From contig JALELS010000001.1 of assembly GCA_022768065.1 (NCBI GenBank), positions 1 through 36,045 on the forward strand: a stretch of 36,045 nt of DNA, given 5' to 3'. A model generated the notes under the pieces. It searched no databases. It worked only from the letters and a program-made list of their open reading frames with translations, and was not told the DNA's origin. The translations under genes were made by a program, and so were the position numbers. How positions within the stretch are numbered: position 1 is the first letter of the stretch; every line of letters starts with the position of its first letter. Below are positions 1-8,049 of the stretch, one piece after another. The stretch is from Ruminococcus sp. GTDB taxonomy: Bacteria > Bacillota > Clostridia > Oscillospirales > Acutalibacteraceae.

Positions 1-86
1 TCGCCTTCTCACTTTCTCTTTGCCGAATTTTTTTGCGAGATTCCCACACTTTTTCAAAAAAATTTTTTGTGCCGGTTCCAGAAAAC

Positions 87-129
87 AAAAAAGCGCCCAC
101 TGCACCTGTTTAGTAGGCGTAGTGAGCGC
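87..129 (-). terminator. Intrinsic terminator, third in the tandem set
   Basis: A nine-base stem pairs 93-101 with 121-129 (one G-T pair). Read on the minus strand it is followed by six Ts at 92-87. It is the farthest of three terminators behind lysS. Confidence 0.55.
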
Positions 130-162
130 AAAAAATAAGACCCGGTGATTTCTCACCGAGTC
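130..162 (-). terminator. Intrinsic terminator, second in the tandem set
   Basis: The stem GACTCGGTGA / TCACCGGGTC has one mismatch and a four-base loop, and a TTATTTTTT tail on the minus strand. It acts as a backup behind the lysS-proximal terminator. Confidence 0.55.
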
Positions 163-184
163 TCATATCTGAATATATAGTTTT

Positions 185-221
185 CAAAAAAACAGCCCCG
201 CAGAATCACTTCTGCGAGGCT
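185..221 (-). terminator. lysS terminator
   Basis: A 12-base stem pairs 194-205 with 210-221 (one mismatch) around a four-base loop. On the minus strand it is followed by seven Ts. It lies about 100 bases past the lysS stop codon and is the first strong terminator met by the greA-lysS transcript. Confidence 0.75.
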
Positions 222-324
222 GAAATTCAATCGCACATTTTTCTCGGCATCCGTGGTGCACCCTTGGTGTAAATTGGTGTACGGATTGGTGTACGAGAGG
301 CTTTTTTAGCCCGATCAGGGGCAA

Positions 325-2271
325 TCAATAGAGCTTTGCGCCTGCCGGAATGTGAGGATCGACCATCAGCAAATGCAACTTTTCTTCGCCGTTTTCGTGA
401 TGCACGGCGGAGATGAGCATACCGCAGGAATCAATACCCATCATTGGGCGAGGCGGGAGGTTCGTGATGGCGATGCAGGTCTTGCCCACCAGTTCCTCCG
501 GCTCGTAATAGTCGTGAATACCGCTCAAAATGACCCGATCTACGCCCGTTCCGTCGTCCAAAACGAACTTTAAGAGCTTTTTGGACTTCTTCACAGCTTC
601 GCATTCCTTGACCTTTACGGCACGGAAATCACTCTTGGAGAAGGTGTCAAAATCGACCTGATCCTGGAACAGTGGCTCAATCTGAACATTGGAAAAATCA
701 ATTTTTTCTTCCACAACGGGAGCCGTCTGAGTAGCCTCCACAGGAGCCGAAACTTCCTTGGAAGCCTTCTTGTCAGAGTCAAGCGGCTTCATTGTGGGGA
801 AGAATAAAACGTCGCGGATTGCGGGGGAATCGGTAAGCAGCATTACCATACGGTCTATGCCGAAGCCTATACCGCCTGTGGGCGGCATACCGAGTTCAAG
901 AGCGTAGAGGAAATCTTCGTCGGTGTGATTTGCCTCTTCGTCTCCGAGAGCCAAAAGCTCCTCTTGAGCCTTAAAGCGTTCGCGCTGATCAATCGGGTCG
1001 TTAAGCTCCGAATAAGCGTTTGCCATTTCCCAACCGTTCATAAAGAACTCAAAGCGCTCAACATAGTCGGGATTTTCCGGCTTCTTTTTGGTGAGCGGAG
1101 ATATTTCAATGGGATGATCCATAATAAATGTAGGCTGTATAAGATGTTCTTCGACAAAAGCCTCGAAGAAGAGGTTGAGTATGTCTCCCTTTTTGTGGTG
1201 CGGCTCAAACTCTATATTGTGCTCTTTGGCGGCTGCTCTCGCCTCGTCAAGAGTCTTTATCTCGTTAAAATCGACGCCCGAATATTTCTTTACCGCGTCG
1301 AGCATTGTGATACGCTCAAAGGGCTTTCCGAGATCCATCTCAATGCCGTTATATGTTATAACCGTTGTGCCGAGAACCTCTTTTGCAACGTGACGATAAA
1401 GATTTTCGGTAAGGTCCATCATACCGTGATAATCGGTGTACGCCTGGTAAAGCTCCATAAGAGTAAATTCGGGATTGTGGCGTGTGTCAAGTCCCTCATT
1501 GCGGAAAACTCTGCCTATCTCGTAAACCTTTTCGAGTCCGCCGACTATAAGGCGCTTTAAATAGAGTTCAAGCGAAATTCTGAGCTTAACGTCCTCGTCG
1601 AGAGCGTTGTAATGAGTGGTAAACGGTCTTGCCGCCGCGCCGCCCGCATTTGCGACGAGCATGGGGGTCTCGACCTCCATAAAGCCTTCGGAATCAAAAT
1701 AATTTCTGATGCTGCTGATTATCTTGGAGCGCTTTACAAACGTATCTTTGACGTCCTGATTCATAATGAGGTCGATATATCTCTGGCGGTAGCGCGTATC
1801 TGTGTTTGTAAGTCCGTGGAATTTTTCGGGAAGAACCTGAAGACTCTTTGAAAGAAGAACAACATCGGTAGCGTGAACCGAAACCTCACCGGTTTTGGTT
1901 TTGAAAACGGTACCCTTGATATTTACTATATCGCCGATATCCATCTTTTTGAATGCCTTGTATTCGTCCTCGCCTATGCAGTCACGGGCAACATACGACT
2001 GTATACTGCCTTTAAGGTCCTGCACATTGCAAAATGAGGCTTTACCCATAACACGCTTTGACATAAGTCTGCCTGCAACGGAAACCTCTTTACCCTCAAG
2101 AGAATCGAAATTTTCTTTGATATCGGTGCTGTGATGAGTTACGTCGCACTTGGTGATAACAAATGGGTCTTTGCCCTCGGACTGTAAATCGAGGAGCTTC
2201 TGAACTCTTATCTTGTGCAGCTCGTCGAGGTTTTCGGCGGGCGCATTGTTTATATTCTTTTCGTCTGCCAT
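325..2271 (-). CDS. lysS: Lysyl-tRNA synthetase, class II, with fused C-terminal tRNA-binding domain
   Basis: Attaches lysine to tRNA-Lys in the cytoplasm. The N-terminal OB-fold anticodon-binding region is followed by the class II core. The core includes the MDHPIEISPL stretch and the late motif GGIGFGIDRMVML. The catalytic part ends near residue 510, the usual end of bacterial LysRS. After a Glu/Thr/Ala/Val linker come about 110 further residues resembling the EMAP-II/Trbp111-type domain at the end of many MetRS proteins (DFRAVKVKECEAV near its start, NLPPRPMMGIDSCGML near its end). The start at 2271 is preferred because AGGAAG lies eight bases upstream; an in-frame ATG 39 bases earlier has no better site. 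It follows greA by about 70 bases and probably shares its promoter. The identity is secure; the added domain suggests tighter or broader tRNA binding, which is inference. Confidence 0.96.
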   Translation of the reverse strand: MADEKNINNAPAENLDELHKIRVQKLLDLQSEGKDPFVITKCDVTHHSTDIKENFDSLEGKEVSVAGRLMSKRVMGKASFCNVQDLKGSIQSYVARDCIGEDEYKAFKKMDIGDIVNIKGTVFKTKTGEVSVHATDVVLLSKSLQVLPEKFHGLTNTDTRYRQRYIDLIMNQDVKDTFVKRSKIISSIRNYFDSEGFMEVETPMLVANAGGAAARPFTTHYNALDEDVKLRISLELYLKRLIVGGLEKVYEIGRVFRNEGLDTRHNPEFTLMELYQAYTDYHGMMDLTENLYRHVAKEVLGTTVITYNGIEMDLGKPFERITMLDAVKKYSGVDFNEIKTLDEARAAAKEHNIEFEPHHKKGDILNLFFEAFVEEHLIQPTFIMDHPIEISPLTKKKPENPDYVERFEFFMNGWEMANAYSELNDPIDQRERFKAQEELLALGDEEANHTDEDFLYALELGMPPTGGIGFGIDRMVMLLTDSPAIRDVLFFPTMKPLDSDKKASKEVSAPVEATQTAPVVEEKIDFSNVQIEPLFQDQVDFDTFSKSDFRAVKVKECEAVKKSKKLLKFVLDDGTGVDRVILSGIHDYYEPEELVGKTCIAITNLPPRPMMGIDSCGMLISAVHHENGEEKLHLLMVDPHIPAGAKLY

Positions 2272-2341
2272 ATCTTCACTTCCTGTTAAAAAAGGAGCGC
2301 AAGGGAACAAAGAGAGTTCCTTTTCGCCCCGTAAATTTAAA

Positions 2342-2815
2342 TTATTTTGAAATTTCCTTTATAACGAATTTAAGAAGACCTACGGGCGCTTCCACTTCAA
2401 CGGTCTCGCCGACCTTGTGGCCGATAAGGGCTTTGCCTACTGGTGATTCGTCGGATATTTTGCCCTCGTCGGGGTCAGCCTGAGCAAAACCGACTATCTT
2501 ATACTGTAATTCTGCGCCGCTTTCGTTTGTCATGGTGACCTTTGAACCGATGTGAACAACCTCGGTTCCGAGAGCGTCCTCATCAAAAACCTTTGCGTTT
2601 TTGATCATATGCTCAATTTCGTTGATGCGCGCTTCAAGCTTTGCCTGATCGCTCATCGCCTCATCGTACTCGCTGTTCTCGGACAAGTCGCCGAAGCTTC
2701 TCGCAACTTTGATTTTTTCTGCGGCTTCTTTTCTGCCGACGGTTTTTAATTCTTCAAGTTCTTTTTCAAGGTCGCGAAGACCCTCTGCGGTCAATAAGGT
2801 TTCCTGCTGAGCCAT
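2342..2815 (-). CDS. greA: Transcription elongation factor GreA
   Basis: Rescues backtracked RNA polymerase by stimulating cleavage of the nascent RNA. At 157 residues it has the normal length. The N-terminal coiled coil carries the GDLSENSEYDEA stretch typical of GreA, with the acidic residues that reach into the polymerase channel. The C-terminal FKBP-like domain ends in GKALIGHKVGETVEVEAP. The ribosome site is weak (GGTG about seven bases before the ATG). It is the first gene behind a consensus promoter at 2903-2931, with lysS downstream. In Bacillus subtilis greA lies in the yrrL-udk-greA region; here mltG and the U32 gene are about 23 kb away, so that linkage is broken. Confidence 0.97.
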   Translation of the reverse strand: MAQQETLLTAEGLRDLEKELEELKTVGRKEAAEKIKVARSFGDLSENSEYDEAMSDQAKLEARINEIEHMIKNAKVFDEDALGTEVVHIGSKVTMTNESGAELQYKIVGFAQADPDEGKISDESPVGKALIGHKVGETVEVEAPVGLLKFVIKEISK

Positions 2816-2902
2816 ACTAATTCACCATAGCCTTTCAAGTTTATAAATCGTACCGCAAAATATATTATGCGGCCGTGAAATTTCAGTATTACACGAATAA
2901 AT

Positions 2903-2931
2903 ATTGTATCAAAAGAGCGCGGATATGTCAA
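2903..2931 (-). promoter_or_regulatory. Sigma-A promoter for greA-lysS
   Basis: The minus strand reads TTGACA, 17 bases, TACAAT. The -35 box is 2931-2926 and the -10 box 2908-2903. It starts right after the folC stop codon and gives a greA leader of about 80 bases. Confidence 0.85.
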
Positions 2932-2936
2932 GTTTT

Positions 2937-4190
2937 TTAGGGTGTGTCGAAAATGTCGGAAAGCAGATAAAACGAGCCGCACACAAGCAGCATACCGTCG
3001 TTTTTTACAAGGCTCTCTGCTTTTTTGTAGGCATCTTTCGGGTCTTTTACGGAAAAAACGTCTCTGCAAAAGCACTCGCCCTCACGCAGAAGCTCGGTTT
3101 CGTCTGCCGCGCGCGGATTTGACGGCTTTGTAAATACCGCGGTTTTACAGTGCGGCAAAATTGCGGCAAGGTAATCTTTTGTGTCCTTATCCGCCATCAT
3201 ACCTATAAGAGCGGTTATATTTTTATCTCCCGCGAACCGTACAAGGACGTTTTCAAGCGCTGCGGCGCACTCGGGATTGTGTCCGCCGTCGAGCATAACA
3301 AGAGGCGACTTTGATATTATCTCCATACGTGCGTGGATAACCGTACTCTCTATGCCCTTTTTTATAAATTCATCGCTTATTCCGAGTGCTCTTGCCGCAG
3401 TTATAACGCCCACGGTGTTTTCCACCTGATGCCTGCCGACAAGCGGAATTTTAAGGGTCAGCCCCTTGTAGGATATTTCCGTGCCGAAAATATCCTCGGA
3501 CAATATTTCGGCGTCGGAGACATCGCCTATTAAAAGCCGCCCGTTTTTTTCCTTTACCGTATCTTTTATGACGGGGAGCGCTTTTTCGTTTTGTTCGCTT
3601 GTGGTAATTACGGTTCCGCCGCTTTTTATTATGCCGCATTTTTCAAAGGCTATTTTTTCAACGGTGTCGCCGAGTATTTTGGTGTGGTCAAGCGATATTG
3701 AGGTTATCACGGCGGCTTTGGGGCACGGAATTATATTTGTGCTGTCATATCTTCCGCCGAGACCCACTTCAAGCACGACCGCGTCGCACCTTTGCTCATA
3801 AAAGTAAAGCATTGCCGCGGCTGTTATCGCCTCAAATTCCGTCGGCTCCGTTCCCCTTGCCGACAGCCTGTCACAGGCGTTTTTCACTTTTTCGACAATG
3901 CGCGAAAGGTCGTCATGCGGTATATTTTTATTGTTTATCTGTATTCTCTCGCAAAAATCAAAAACATAGGGCGAAGTAAAAAGCCCCGTCTTTTTACCGG
4001 CGGCGCAAAGAATATTGCTAAGCATTGCAGATGTGGTGCCCTTGCCGTTTGTACCGGCAACGTGCACGAATGTGAGCTTATTTTGCGGATCACCGAGCTC
4101 TTTAAGAAGTGCGGATATTCTCCGGAGCCCCAAATTCATACCGAATTTCAGAAGTGAATGTATATATTTTACCGAGTCCTCGTAAGTCAT
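2937..4190 (-). CDS. folC: Folylpolyglutamate synthase / dihydrofolate synthase
   Basis: Adds glutamate to tetrahydrofolates (and, if bifunctional, to dihydropteroate), which retains folates in the cell. It is a Mur-ligase family protein. The ATP-binding loop AGTNGKGTTSAML is near residue 45, followed by FTSPYV and the ERIQIN stretch. EVGLGGRYDSTN gives the central metal/ATP region, and LDGGHNPECA starts the C-terminal ligase domain. Its 417 residues match the family. AAGGA lies about seven bases before the ATG. It is downstream of the GtrA-like gene, separated by a hairpin with a poor T-run, so it may be partly cotranscribed. ThyX and 5-formyl-THF cyclo-ligase in the same window use the same folate pool. 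Confidence 0.95.
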   Translation of the reverse strand: MTYEDSVKYIHSLLKFGMNLGLRRISALLKELGDPQNKLTFVHVAGTNGKGTTSAMLSNILCAAGKKTGLFTSPYVFDFCERIQINNKNIPHDDLSRIVEKVKNACDRLSARGTEPTEFEAITAAAMLYFYEQRCDAVVLEVGLGGRYDSTNIIPCPKAAVITSISLDHTKILGDTVEKIAFEKCGIIKSGGTVITTSEQNEKALPVIKDTVKEKNGRLLIGDVSDAEILSEDIFGTEISYKGLTLKIPLVGRHQVENTVGVITAARALGISDEFIKKGIESTVIHARMEIISKSPLVMLDGGHNPECAAALENVLVRFAGDKNITALIGMMADKDTKDYLAAILPHCKTAVFTKPSNPRAADETELLREGECFCRDVFSVKDPKDAYKKAESLVKNDGMLLVCGSFYLLSDIFDTP

Positions 4191-4211
4191 AATTATCCTT
4201 TACAAAACACA

Positions 4212-4239
4212 GACCCACCGCGCAAATGCACAGCGGGTC
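4212..4239 (-). terminator. Weak terminator or hairpin between the GtrA-like gene and folC
   Basis: A 12-base stem with several G-T pairs closes on a four-base ATTT loop. The minus-strand tail is only TGTGTTTTG, so termination is probably partial. Confidence 0.4.
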
Positions 4240-4255
4240 GTAATATACAAAAATT

Positions 4256-4789
4256 TTAAACCTTTTCCTTTGCCTGCTCATCGGCTTTTTTTGCGTCTTT
4301 TTTATCCTTGGCGGTTCCCTCGGAGCCTTTAAATACGACGAACTTATCAAAGAGAAATTCCGTTATCATATTGCAGAGCATCGTAACGCCGAGAACAACA
4401 TAGTTTATAGCCGCAAACGAGGCGAACTTTGCCGTGAAGTAATTGCCGAGAACGGTTGATACAGGCGTAAATACAAGGTAATATCCGAAAACCTTGAGCA
4501 TTGCGATAGGCACATTGTTTGCGGATTTAAACGTAAACTTGCGGTTAAACGTGAAATTCCAGATTACGGAGAGAATAAGCGCTATTAAGTACATGGGGCC
4601 GTATTCGTTTTCCATTATTTTGGCAAACGTCGCATTGTTATGCATCAAATTCTGGAAAAACGAGAGCTTGATTATAACCTCGCTCATAAGGGTAAAGCTG
4701 CCTATCTGTATAATTCCCGCCGAGCACGAAAACAGAACAAACTTAATAAACTGGCCGAAACTCTTCTTATCTTTTTTCTCTTCGCTCAT
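4256..4789 (-). CDS. GtrA-like four-helix membrane protein
   Basis: The 177-residue protein has about four membrane segments (near residues 12-35, 66-86, 97-117 and 127-150). The helix pattern, WNFTFNRKFTFKS loop and final FLFDKFVVF are typical of the GtrA family, members of which are linked to moving lipid-linked sugars or modifying surface glycans. The C-terminal tail is lysine-rich and probably cytoplasmic. The start at 4789 is chosen because AAAGGAG lies about eight bases upstream; an ATG 27 bases earlier lies ahead of that site. No glycosyltransferase gene is adjacent, so the substrate cannot be inferred. It is divergent from the HAD gene, whose product may also act on lipid phosphates. 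Confidence 0.85.
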   Translation of the reverse strand: MSEEKKDKKSFGQFIKFVLFSCSAGIIQIGSFTLMSEVIIKLSFFQNLMHNNATFAKIMENEYGPMYLIALILSVIWNFTFNRKFTFKSANNVPIAMLKVFGYYLVFTPVSTVLGNYFTAKFASFAAINYVVLGVTMLCNMITEFLFDKFVVFKGSEGTAKDKKDAKKADEQAKEKV

Positions 4790-4846
4790 ACACTCTGCTC
4801 CTTTATTTTCGCGCAAAACGCGCTGTTTACAATTATCGACGGTTTT

Positions 4847-4875
4847 ATTTTAACACGCTTCATATCGGTTTTCAA
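4847..4875 (-). promoter_or_regulatory. Promoter for the GtrA-like gene
   Basis: The minus strand reads TTGAAA, 17 bases, TAAAAT, ending about 58 bases before the chosen start codon. It is back to back with the plus-strand promoter at 4892-4920. Confidence 0.7.
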
Positions 4876-4891
4876 GGTATTTACCGCCGTA

Positions 4892-4920
4892 TTTACAAGA
4901 AAGTTAAAATATGTTAAAAT
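4892..4920 (+). promoter_or_regulatory. Promoter for the HAD phosphatase gene
   Basis: TTTACA, 17 bases, TAAAAT, about 32 bases before the chosen ATG. Confidence 0.7.
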
Positions 4921-4952
4921 CACACTATCAAATTGTGACGAAGGGGTTTATT

Positions 4953-5540
4953 ATGCAAGTCGATATATATGATTTTGACCACACACTTTACCCTATGGAC
5001 AGCGGTTCGCGTTTTTTCGGATACTGTGTATTGCACTACCCGTGGATACTTATTTTGGCGCCGTTTCAAATAATTATGGCGCTCTTACTGGTCACTAAAA
5101 TAATCAGCTTTACCACATTCAAAAAATATTTCTTCTGCTTTATAATGTTGGTTCCGCTCAAAAGCGCCGTAAACAAATTTTGGGATAAGCACGAAAAAGA
5201 GGTGTTCCCCTGGTTTAAGGAGAGAAAGCGCTACGCCGTTGTGATAAGCGCAAGCCCCGATTTTTTGCTGTGCGAAATACAAAGGCGGCTCAAATTTGAC
5301 ACGCTGATATGCACAAAGCACAACCCGAAAACAGGCGCCATTATAGGTCTTAACTGCCGAGACGGGGAAAAGGTAAGACGGTTCAGAGAGCTTTTTCCCG
5401 ACGCCGAGGTAATAGATGTGTATTCCGACAGTCTGCGGCACGACGGTCCCATATTTTCGCTCGGAAAACGCTGTATACATGTAGTAAAAGGGCAATGCGA
5501 AGAATTTGATTACGAAAGCGTTTACGGTAAGAAAAAGTAA
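4953..5540 (+). CDS. HAD-IB phosphatase, PgpC-like
   Basis: A 195-residue HAD hydrolase. Motif I is DFDHT (nucleophile Asp7, acid Asp9), motif II is the serine in VVISASPDF near residue 99, Lys140 fits motif III, and DSLRHDGP (Asp159, Asp164) fits motif IV. The cap segment, residues 22-70, is very hydrophobic and may enter the membrane. This layout and the size recall PgpC, the HAD-type phosphatidylglycerophosphatase of Enterobacteria, so a lipid-phosphate substrate is my inference; a phosphoserine-phosphatase-like role is the alternative. AAGGGG sits eight bases before the ATG; the longer reading from 4911 overlaps the -10 box and is rejected. A strong terminator follows. Confidence 0.82.
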   Translation: MQVDIYDFDHTLYPMDSGSRFFGYCVLHYPWILILAPFQIIMALLLVTKIISFTTFKKYFFCFIMLVPLKSAVNKFWDKHEKEVFPWFKERKRYAVVISASPDFLLCEIQRRLKFDTLICTKHNPKTGAIIGLNCRDGEKVRRFRELFPDAEVIDVYSDSLRHDGPIFSLGKRCIHVVKGQCEEFDYESVYGKKK

Positions 5541-5562
5541 ACAAAGTGTTTTATAAAAAAGC

Positions 5563-5604
5563 AATGAGCTGTAAAAAACAGACGTTTTTTACAGCTCATT
5601 TTTT
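5563..5604. terminator. Bidirectional terminator between the HAD gene and cobO
   Basis: A perfect stem of about 16 bases (5563-5578 with 5585-5600) has a six-base loop and T-runs on both strands. It serves the HAD gene on plus and cobO on minus. Confidence 0.85.
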
Positions 5605-5616
5605 GCAGTATGTTAT

Positions 5617-6126
5617 TCAGTATTCTATACCGCGGCGAGCTTTTATGCCTTTTTCATACGGATGCCGAACGGCAGTAAATTCCGTCTCATAATCAGCCGC
5701 GTCCGCTATATCGTCGCTCTTTGCGTGACCCGTCACTATAATTTCAAGATTGTCGGGGCAATTTTCGATACAGCTCAAAAAAAGCTCACGGTCAACAAAT
5801 CCGCCCGTGTATGCGTCGAGCGCTTCGTCAAGAATTATCATATCGCAGCCGGCTCGGTTTTTAAACACCGAGCGCAAAAACTCGGTATAATCTTCGCAAA
5901 GCTCTTTTTTCCGCGCCTCGGTCATATTCTCAAACAGCTTATAGTCGCTTTTCGGCAAAAGCACAGTGACGCCCGGTATACTTCTCAGCACTTTTACTTC
6001 GCCGGAAGAGCCGTCCTTAAAAAACTGCGTAAATATAACTCTCATTCCGTTGCCGGCGGCTCTTACGGCAGCGCCTGCCGCAGCGGAGGTTTTTCCTTTA
6101 CCGAAACCGTAATACAGCTGTACCAT
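5617..6126 (-). CDS. cobO: Corrinoid adenosyltransferase (CobA/CobO/BtuR type)
   Basis: Transfers the adenosyl group of ATP to cob(I)alamin or a corrinoid precursor. The P-loop GFGKGKTS is at residues 7-14, the Walker-B-like DMIILDEALDAY in the middle, the IVTGHAK stretch later, and the C-terminal HPYEKGIKARRGIEY closely follows the family ending. Its 169 residues are normal; it lacks the N-terminal arm of the longer Salmonella form. It is monocistronic, with its own promoter and terminator. No other cobalamin genes are nearby, which suggests salvage or cofactor activation rather than a local de novo pathway, but the rest of the genome is not visible. Confidence 0.93.
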   Translation of the reverse strand: MVQLYYGFGKGKTSAAAGAAVRAAGNGMRVIFTQFFKDGSSGEVKVLRSIPGVTVLLPKSDYKLFENMTEARKKELCEDYTEFLRSVFKNRAGCDMIILDEALDAYTGGFVDRELFLSCIENCPDNLEIIVTGHAKSDDIADAADYETEFTAVRHPYEKGIKARRGIEY

Positions 6127-6157
6127 TTTTCACCCTGCCTTTATGTTTTCGGGTTTT

Positions 6158-6186
6158 ATTATACCGAAAATTCATACACATTGCAA
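6158..6186 (-). promoter_or_regulatory. cobO promoter
   Basis: The minus strand reads TTGCAA, 17 bases, TATAAT, leaving a leader of only about 25 bases. This leaves no room for a cobalamin riboswitch in the leader. Confidence 0.8.
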
Positions 6187-6195
6187 TATTCTGGA

Positions 6196-8022
6196 TTATT
6201 CCACGGTGACGGATTTTGCGAGATTTCTCGGTTTGTCAACGTCGCAGCCGCGAAGCACAGCCATATAATAAGCGAATATCTGAAGAGGTATTACATTCAG
6301 CGACGGTAAGAAATTACCGTCGGTTACGGGCACGCGTATAACCTCATCGGCAAATTCTGAAACAGAAGCGTGCTTATCGGTGACAAGCGCGATTACCGAC
6401 GCGCCGCGCGCCTTTACCTCTTTAATATTACCGAGAGTTTTTTCAAAAAGTTTATCCTGCGTCGCAACGGCAAACACGGGAGTCCCCTCTTCGATAAGAG
6501 ATATGGTGCCGTGCTTAAGTTCACCGGCAGCATAGGCCTCCGAATGAATATACGATATTTCCTTGAGCTTTAACGAGCCTTCAAGAGAAATGGCATAATC
6601 AAGCCCCCTGCCGATAAAAAACACATCATCGGAGCCGACGTATTTATGGGCGAGCGTTTTAAGCTCGTCGGTAAGATTTAAAAGGTCTTCAATCTGCGAC
6701 GGAAGACACATAAGCTCTTTTGTAAGCTCTTTTTCTCTTTCCTCGGGAAGAAGCCCTACAGCCTTTGAAAAACGAAGTGCAAGCAGATATACTACGGCAA
6801 GCTGTGCCGAAAAAGCCTTTGTTGTTGCAACGGCGATTTCGGGTCCCGCCATGGTATATATAACGTCGTCGCTCTCTCGTGCTATTGTACTTGCGACCAC
6901 ATTTACTATCGAAATCACCTTTGCACCCTTGCTTTTAGCCTCACGCAGAGCCGCTAAGGTATCGGCGGTTTCACCGGATTGGCTTATAACTATGCAGATA
7001 TCGCCCTTTTTGATTATCGGGTCGCGGTAACGAAATTCGCTTGCAAGGTCTGTTTCACAGGGAATACGCGCCATATCCTCGAATATATATTTTGCCGTCA
7101 TACCTACATGCCATGCGCTGCCGCACGCCACTATATGAATCTTGCCGATATTCTTGATTTCTTCATCGGTAAGGGTGAGCTCGGGAATTGACACCCTGCC
7201 GTCCTTAATCCTCGGTGAAAGCGTATCGTGTATAGCCTTGGGCTGCTCGGCAATTTCCTTTTGCATAAAGTGCTCGTAGCCGCACTTTTCCGCAGCCTCA
7301 ACGTCCCATGTTACGTGGTAAACGTCCTTTTTGACAACATTTTTGTCTGTATCGTAAAGCGTCACATTGTCTTTTGTGAGAACCGCAATCTGATTGTCTT
7401 CAAGCAAATAGCAGTCTCTTGTATATTTTAAAACCGCGGGGATATCCGACGCGAGGAAATTCTCACCGTCGCCGAGCCCCACTATAAGCGGACTGTCTTT
7501 TCGTGCCGCTATAATTGTACCGGGCTTATCGTCCGCCAAAATCGCAACGGCATAAGAGCCGCGCACGGTCTTCATAACATTTACCATGGCGTCAAGCAAA
7601 TCGCCCTTGTAGTAATAATCAAACAAATGCGCGAGCACCTCGGTATCCGTTTCGGAAACGAATACATAGCCGCCCTTTTGGAGCATAGTTTTAAGCTCAA
7701 TATAATTCTCGATTATACCGTTGTGCACAAGCGTTATTCTGCCGTTTCCGCCCTTGTGCGGATGTGCATTGACATCTGTCGGCGCACCGTGGGTGGCCCA
7801 TCTTGTATGACCTATTCCGACCGTGCCGGAAAGACCGCCGACCTCTTCGAGCTTTTCCTCAAGATTTTTTATACGGCCCTTTGTCTTAACAACGTCTGTT
7901 TTGCCGTTTTCTGACACGGCAATGCCTGCCGAGTCATAACCTCTGTACTCAAGCTTTTTTAAACCGTCAATCAATATCGGAGAGGCACTATTCTCCCCTA
8001 CATAACCAACAATTCCACACAT
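6196..8022 (-). CDS. glmS: Glutamine--fructose-6-phosphate aminotransferase (isomerizing)
   Basis: Makes glucosamine-6-phosphate from fructose-6-phosphate and glutamine, the entry step to UDP-GlcNAc and peptidoglycan. Cys2 directly after the start Met is the glutaminase nucleophile (MCGIVGYVG). HTRWATHG and the HNGIIENY stretch complete the N-terminal amidotransferase domain. Two SIS sugar-isomerase domains follow, with CGSAWHVG and SQSGETADT in the first, and the usual C-terminus KPRNLAKSVTVE. Its 608 residues are typical. The start at 8022 is fixed by Cys2, with AAGGA about ten bases upstream. Expression is very likely controlled by the ribozyme in its leader. Confidence 0.98.
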   Translation of the reverse strand: MCGIVGYVGENSASPILIDGLKKLEYRGYDSAGIAVSENGKTDVVKTKGRIKNLEEKLEEVGGLSGTVGIGHTRWATHGAPTDVNAHPHKGGNGRITLVHNGIIENYIELKTMLQKGGYVFVSETDTEVLAHLFDYYYKGDLLDAMVNVMKTVRGSYAVAILADDKPGTIIAARKDSPLIVGLGDGENFLASDIPAVLKYTRDCYLLEDNQIAVLTKDNVTLYDTDKNVVKKDVYHVTWDVEAAEKCGYEHFMQKEIAEQPKAIHDTLSPRIKDGRVSIPELTLTDEEIKNIGKIHIVACGSAWHVGMTAKYIFEDMARIPCETDLASEFRYRDPIIKKGDICIVISQSGETADTLAALREAKSKGAKVISIVNVVASTIARESDDVIYTMAGPEIAVATTKAFSAQLAVVYLLALRFSKAVGLLPEEREKELTKELMCLPSQIEDLLNLTDELKTLAHKYVGSDDVFFIGRGLDYAISLEGSLKLKEISYIHSEAYAAGELKHGTISLIEEGTPVFAVATQDKLFEKTLGNIKEVKARGASVIALVTDKHASVSEFADEVIRVPVTDGNFLPSLNVIPLQIFAYYMAVLRGCDVDKPRNLAKSVTVE

Positions 8023-8049
8023 ATTAAATTTTTCCTTTTCAAAAAATAA

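Larger units (their letters stand above)
1..324. other. Non-coding flank downstream of lysS
   Basis: I see no convincing gene here. The stretch holds three hairpins, each followed by a T-run on the minus strand (listed separately), and three copies of a TTGGTGTA-like word between about 263 and 295. Past the lysS stop codon the same frame stays open for about 45 codons to a TGA, but it has no start codon and no recognisable domain. It could be 3' UTR, or a scar left by an element lying outside the window. Confidence 0.6.

Noticed and set aside
925-1560. Open frame of 211 codons on plus inside lysS
   Set aside because: Antisense shadow of a clear lysS gene; no ribosome site or domain.
2791-3075. 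Minus-strand frame of 94 codons over the greA promoter
   Set aside because: It overlaps the end of folC and a consensus promoter; basic, Arg/Phe-rich shadow text.
5085-5564. Open frame of 159 codons on minus opposite the HAD gene
   Set aside because: Opposite strand of a gene with intact HAD motifs; Phe/Tyr-rich text is the antisense of its hydrophobic cap.
6127-6195. Possible cobalamin riboswitch upstream of cobO
   Set aside because: The promoter leaves a leader of only about 25 bases, far too short.
5662-6309. Open frame of 215 codons on plus across cobO and the end of glmS
   Set aside because: Shadow of two well-supported minus-strand genes, spanning their intergenic region and the cobO promoter.
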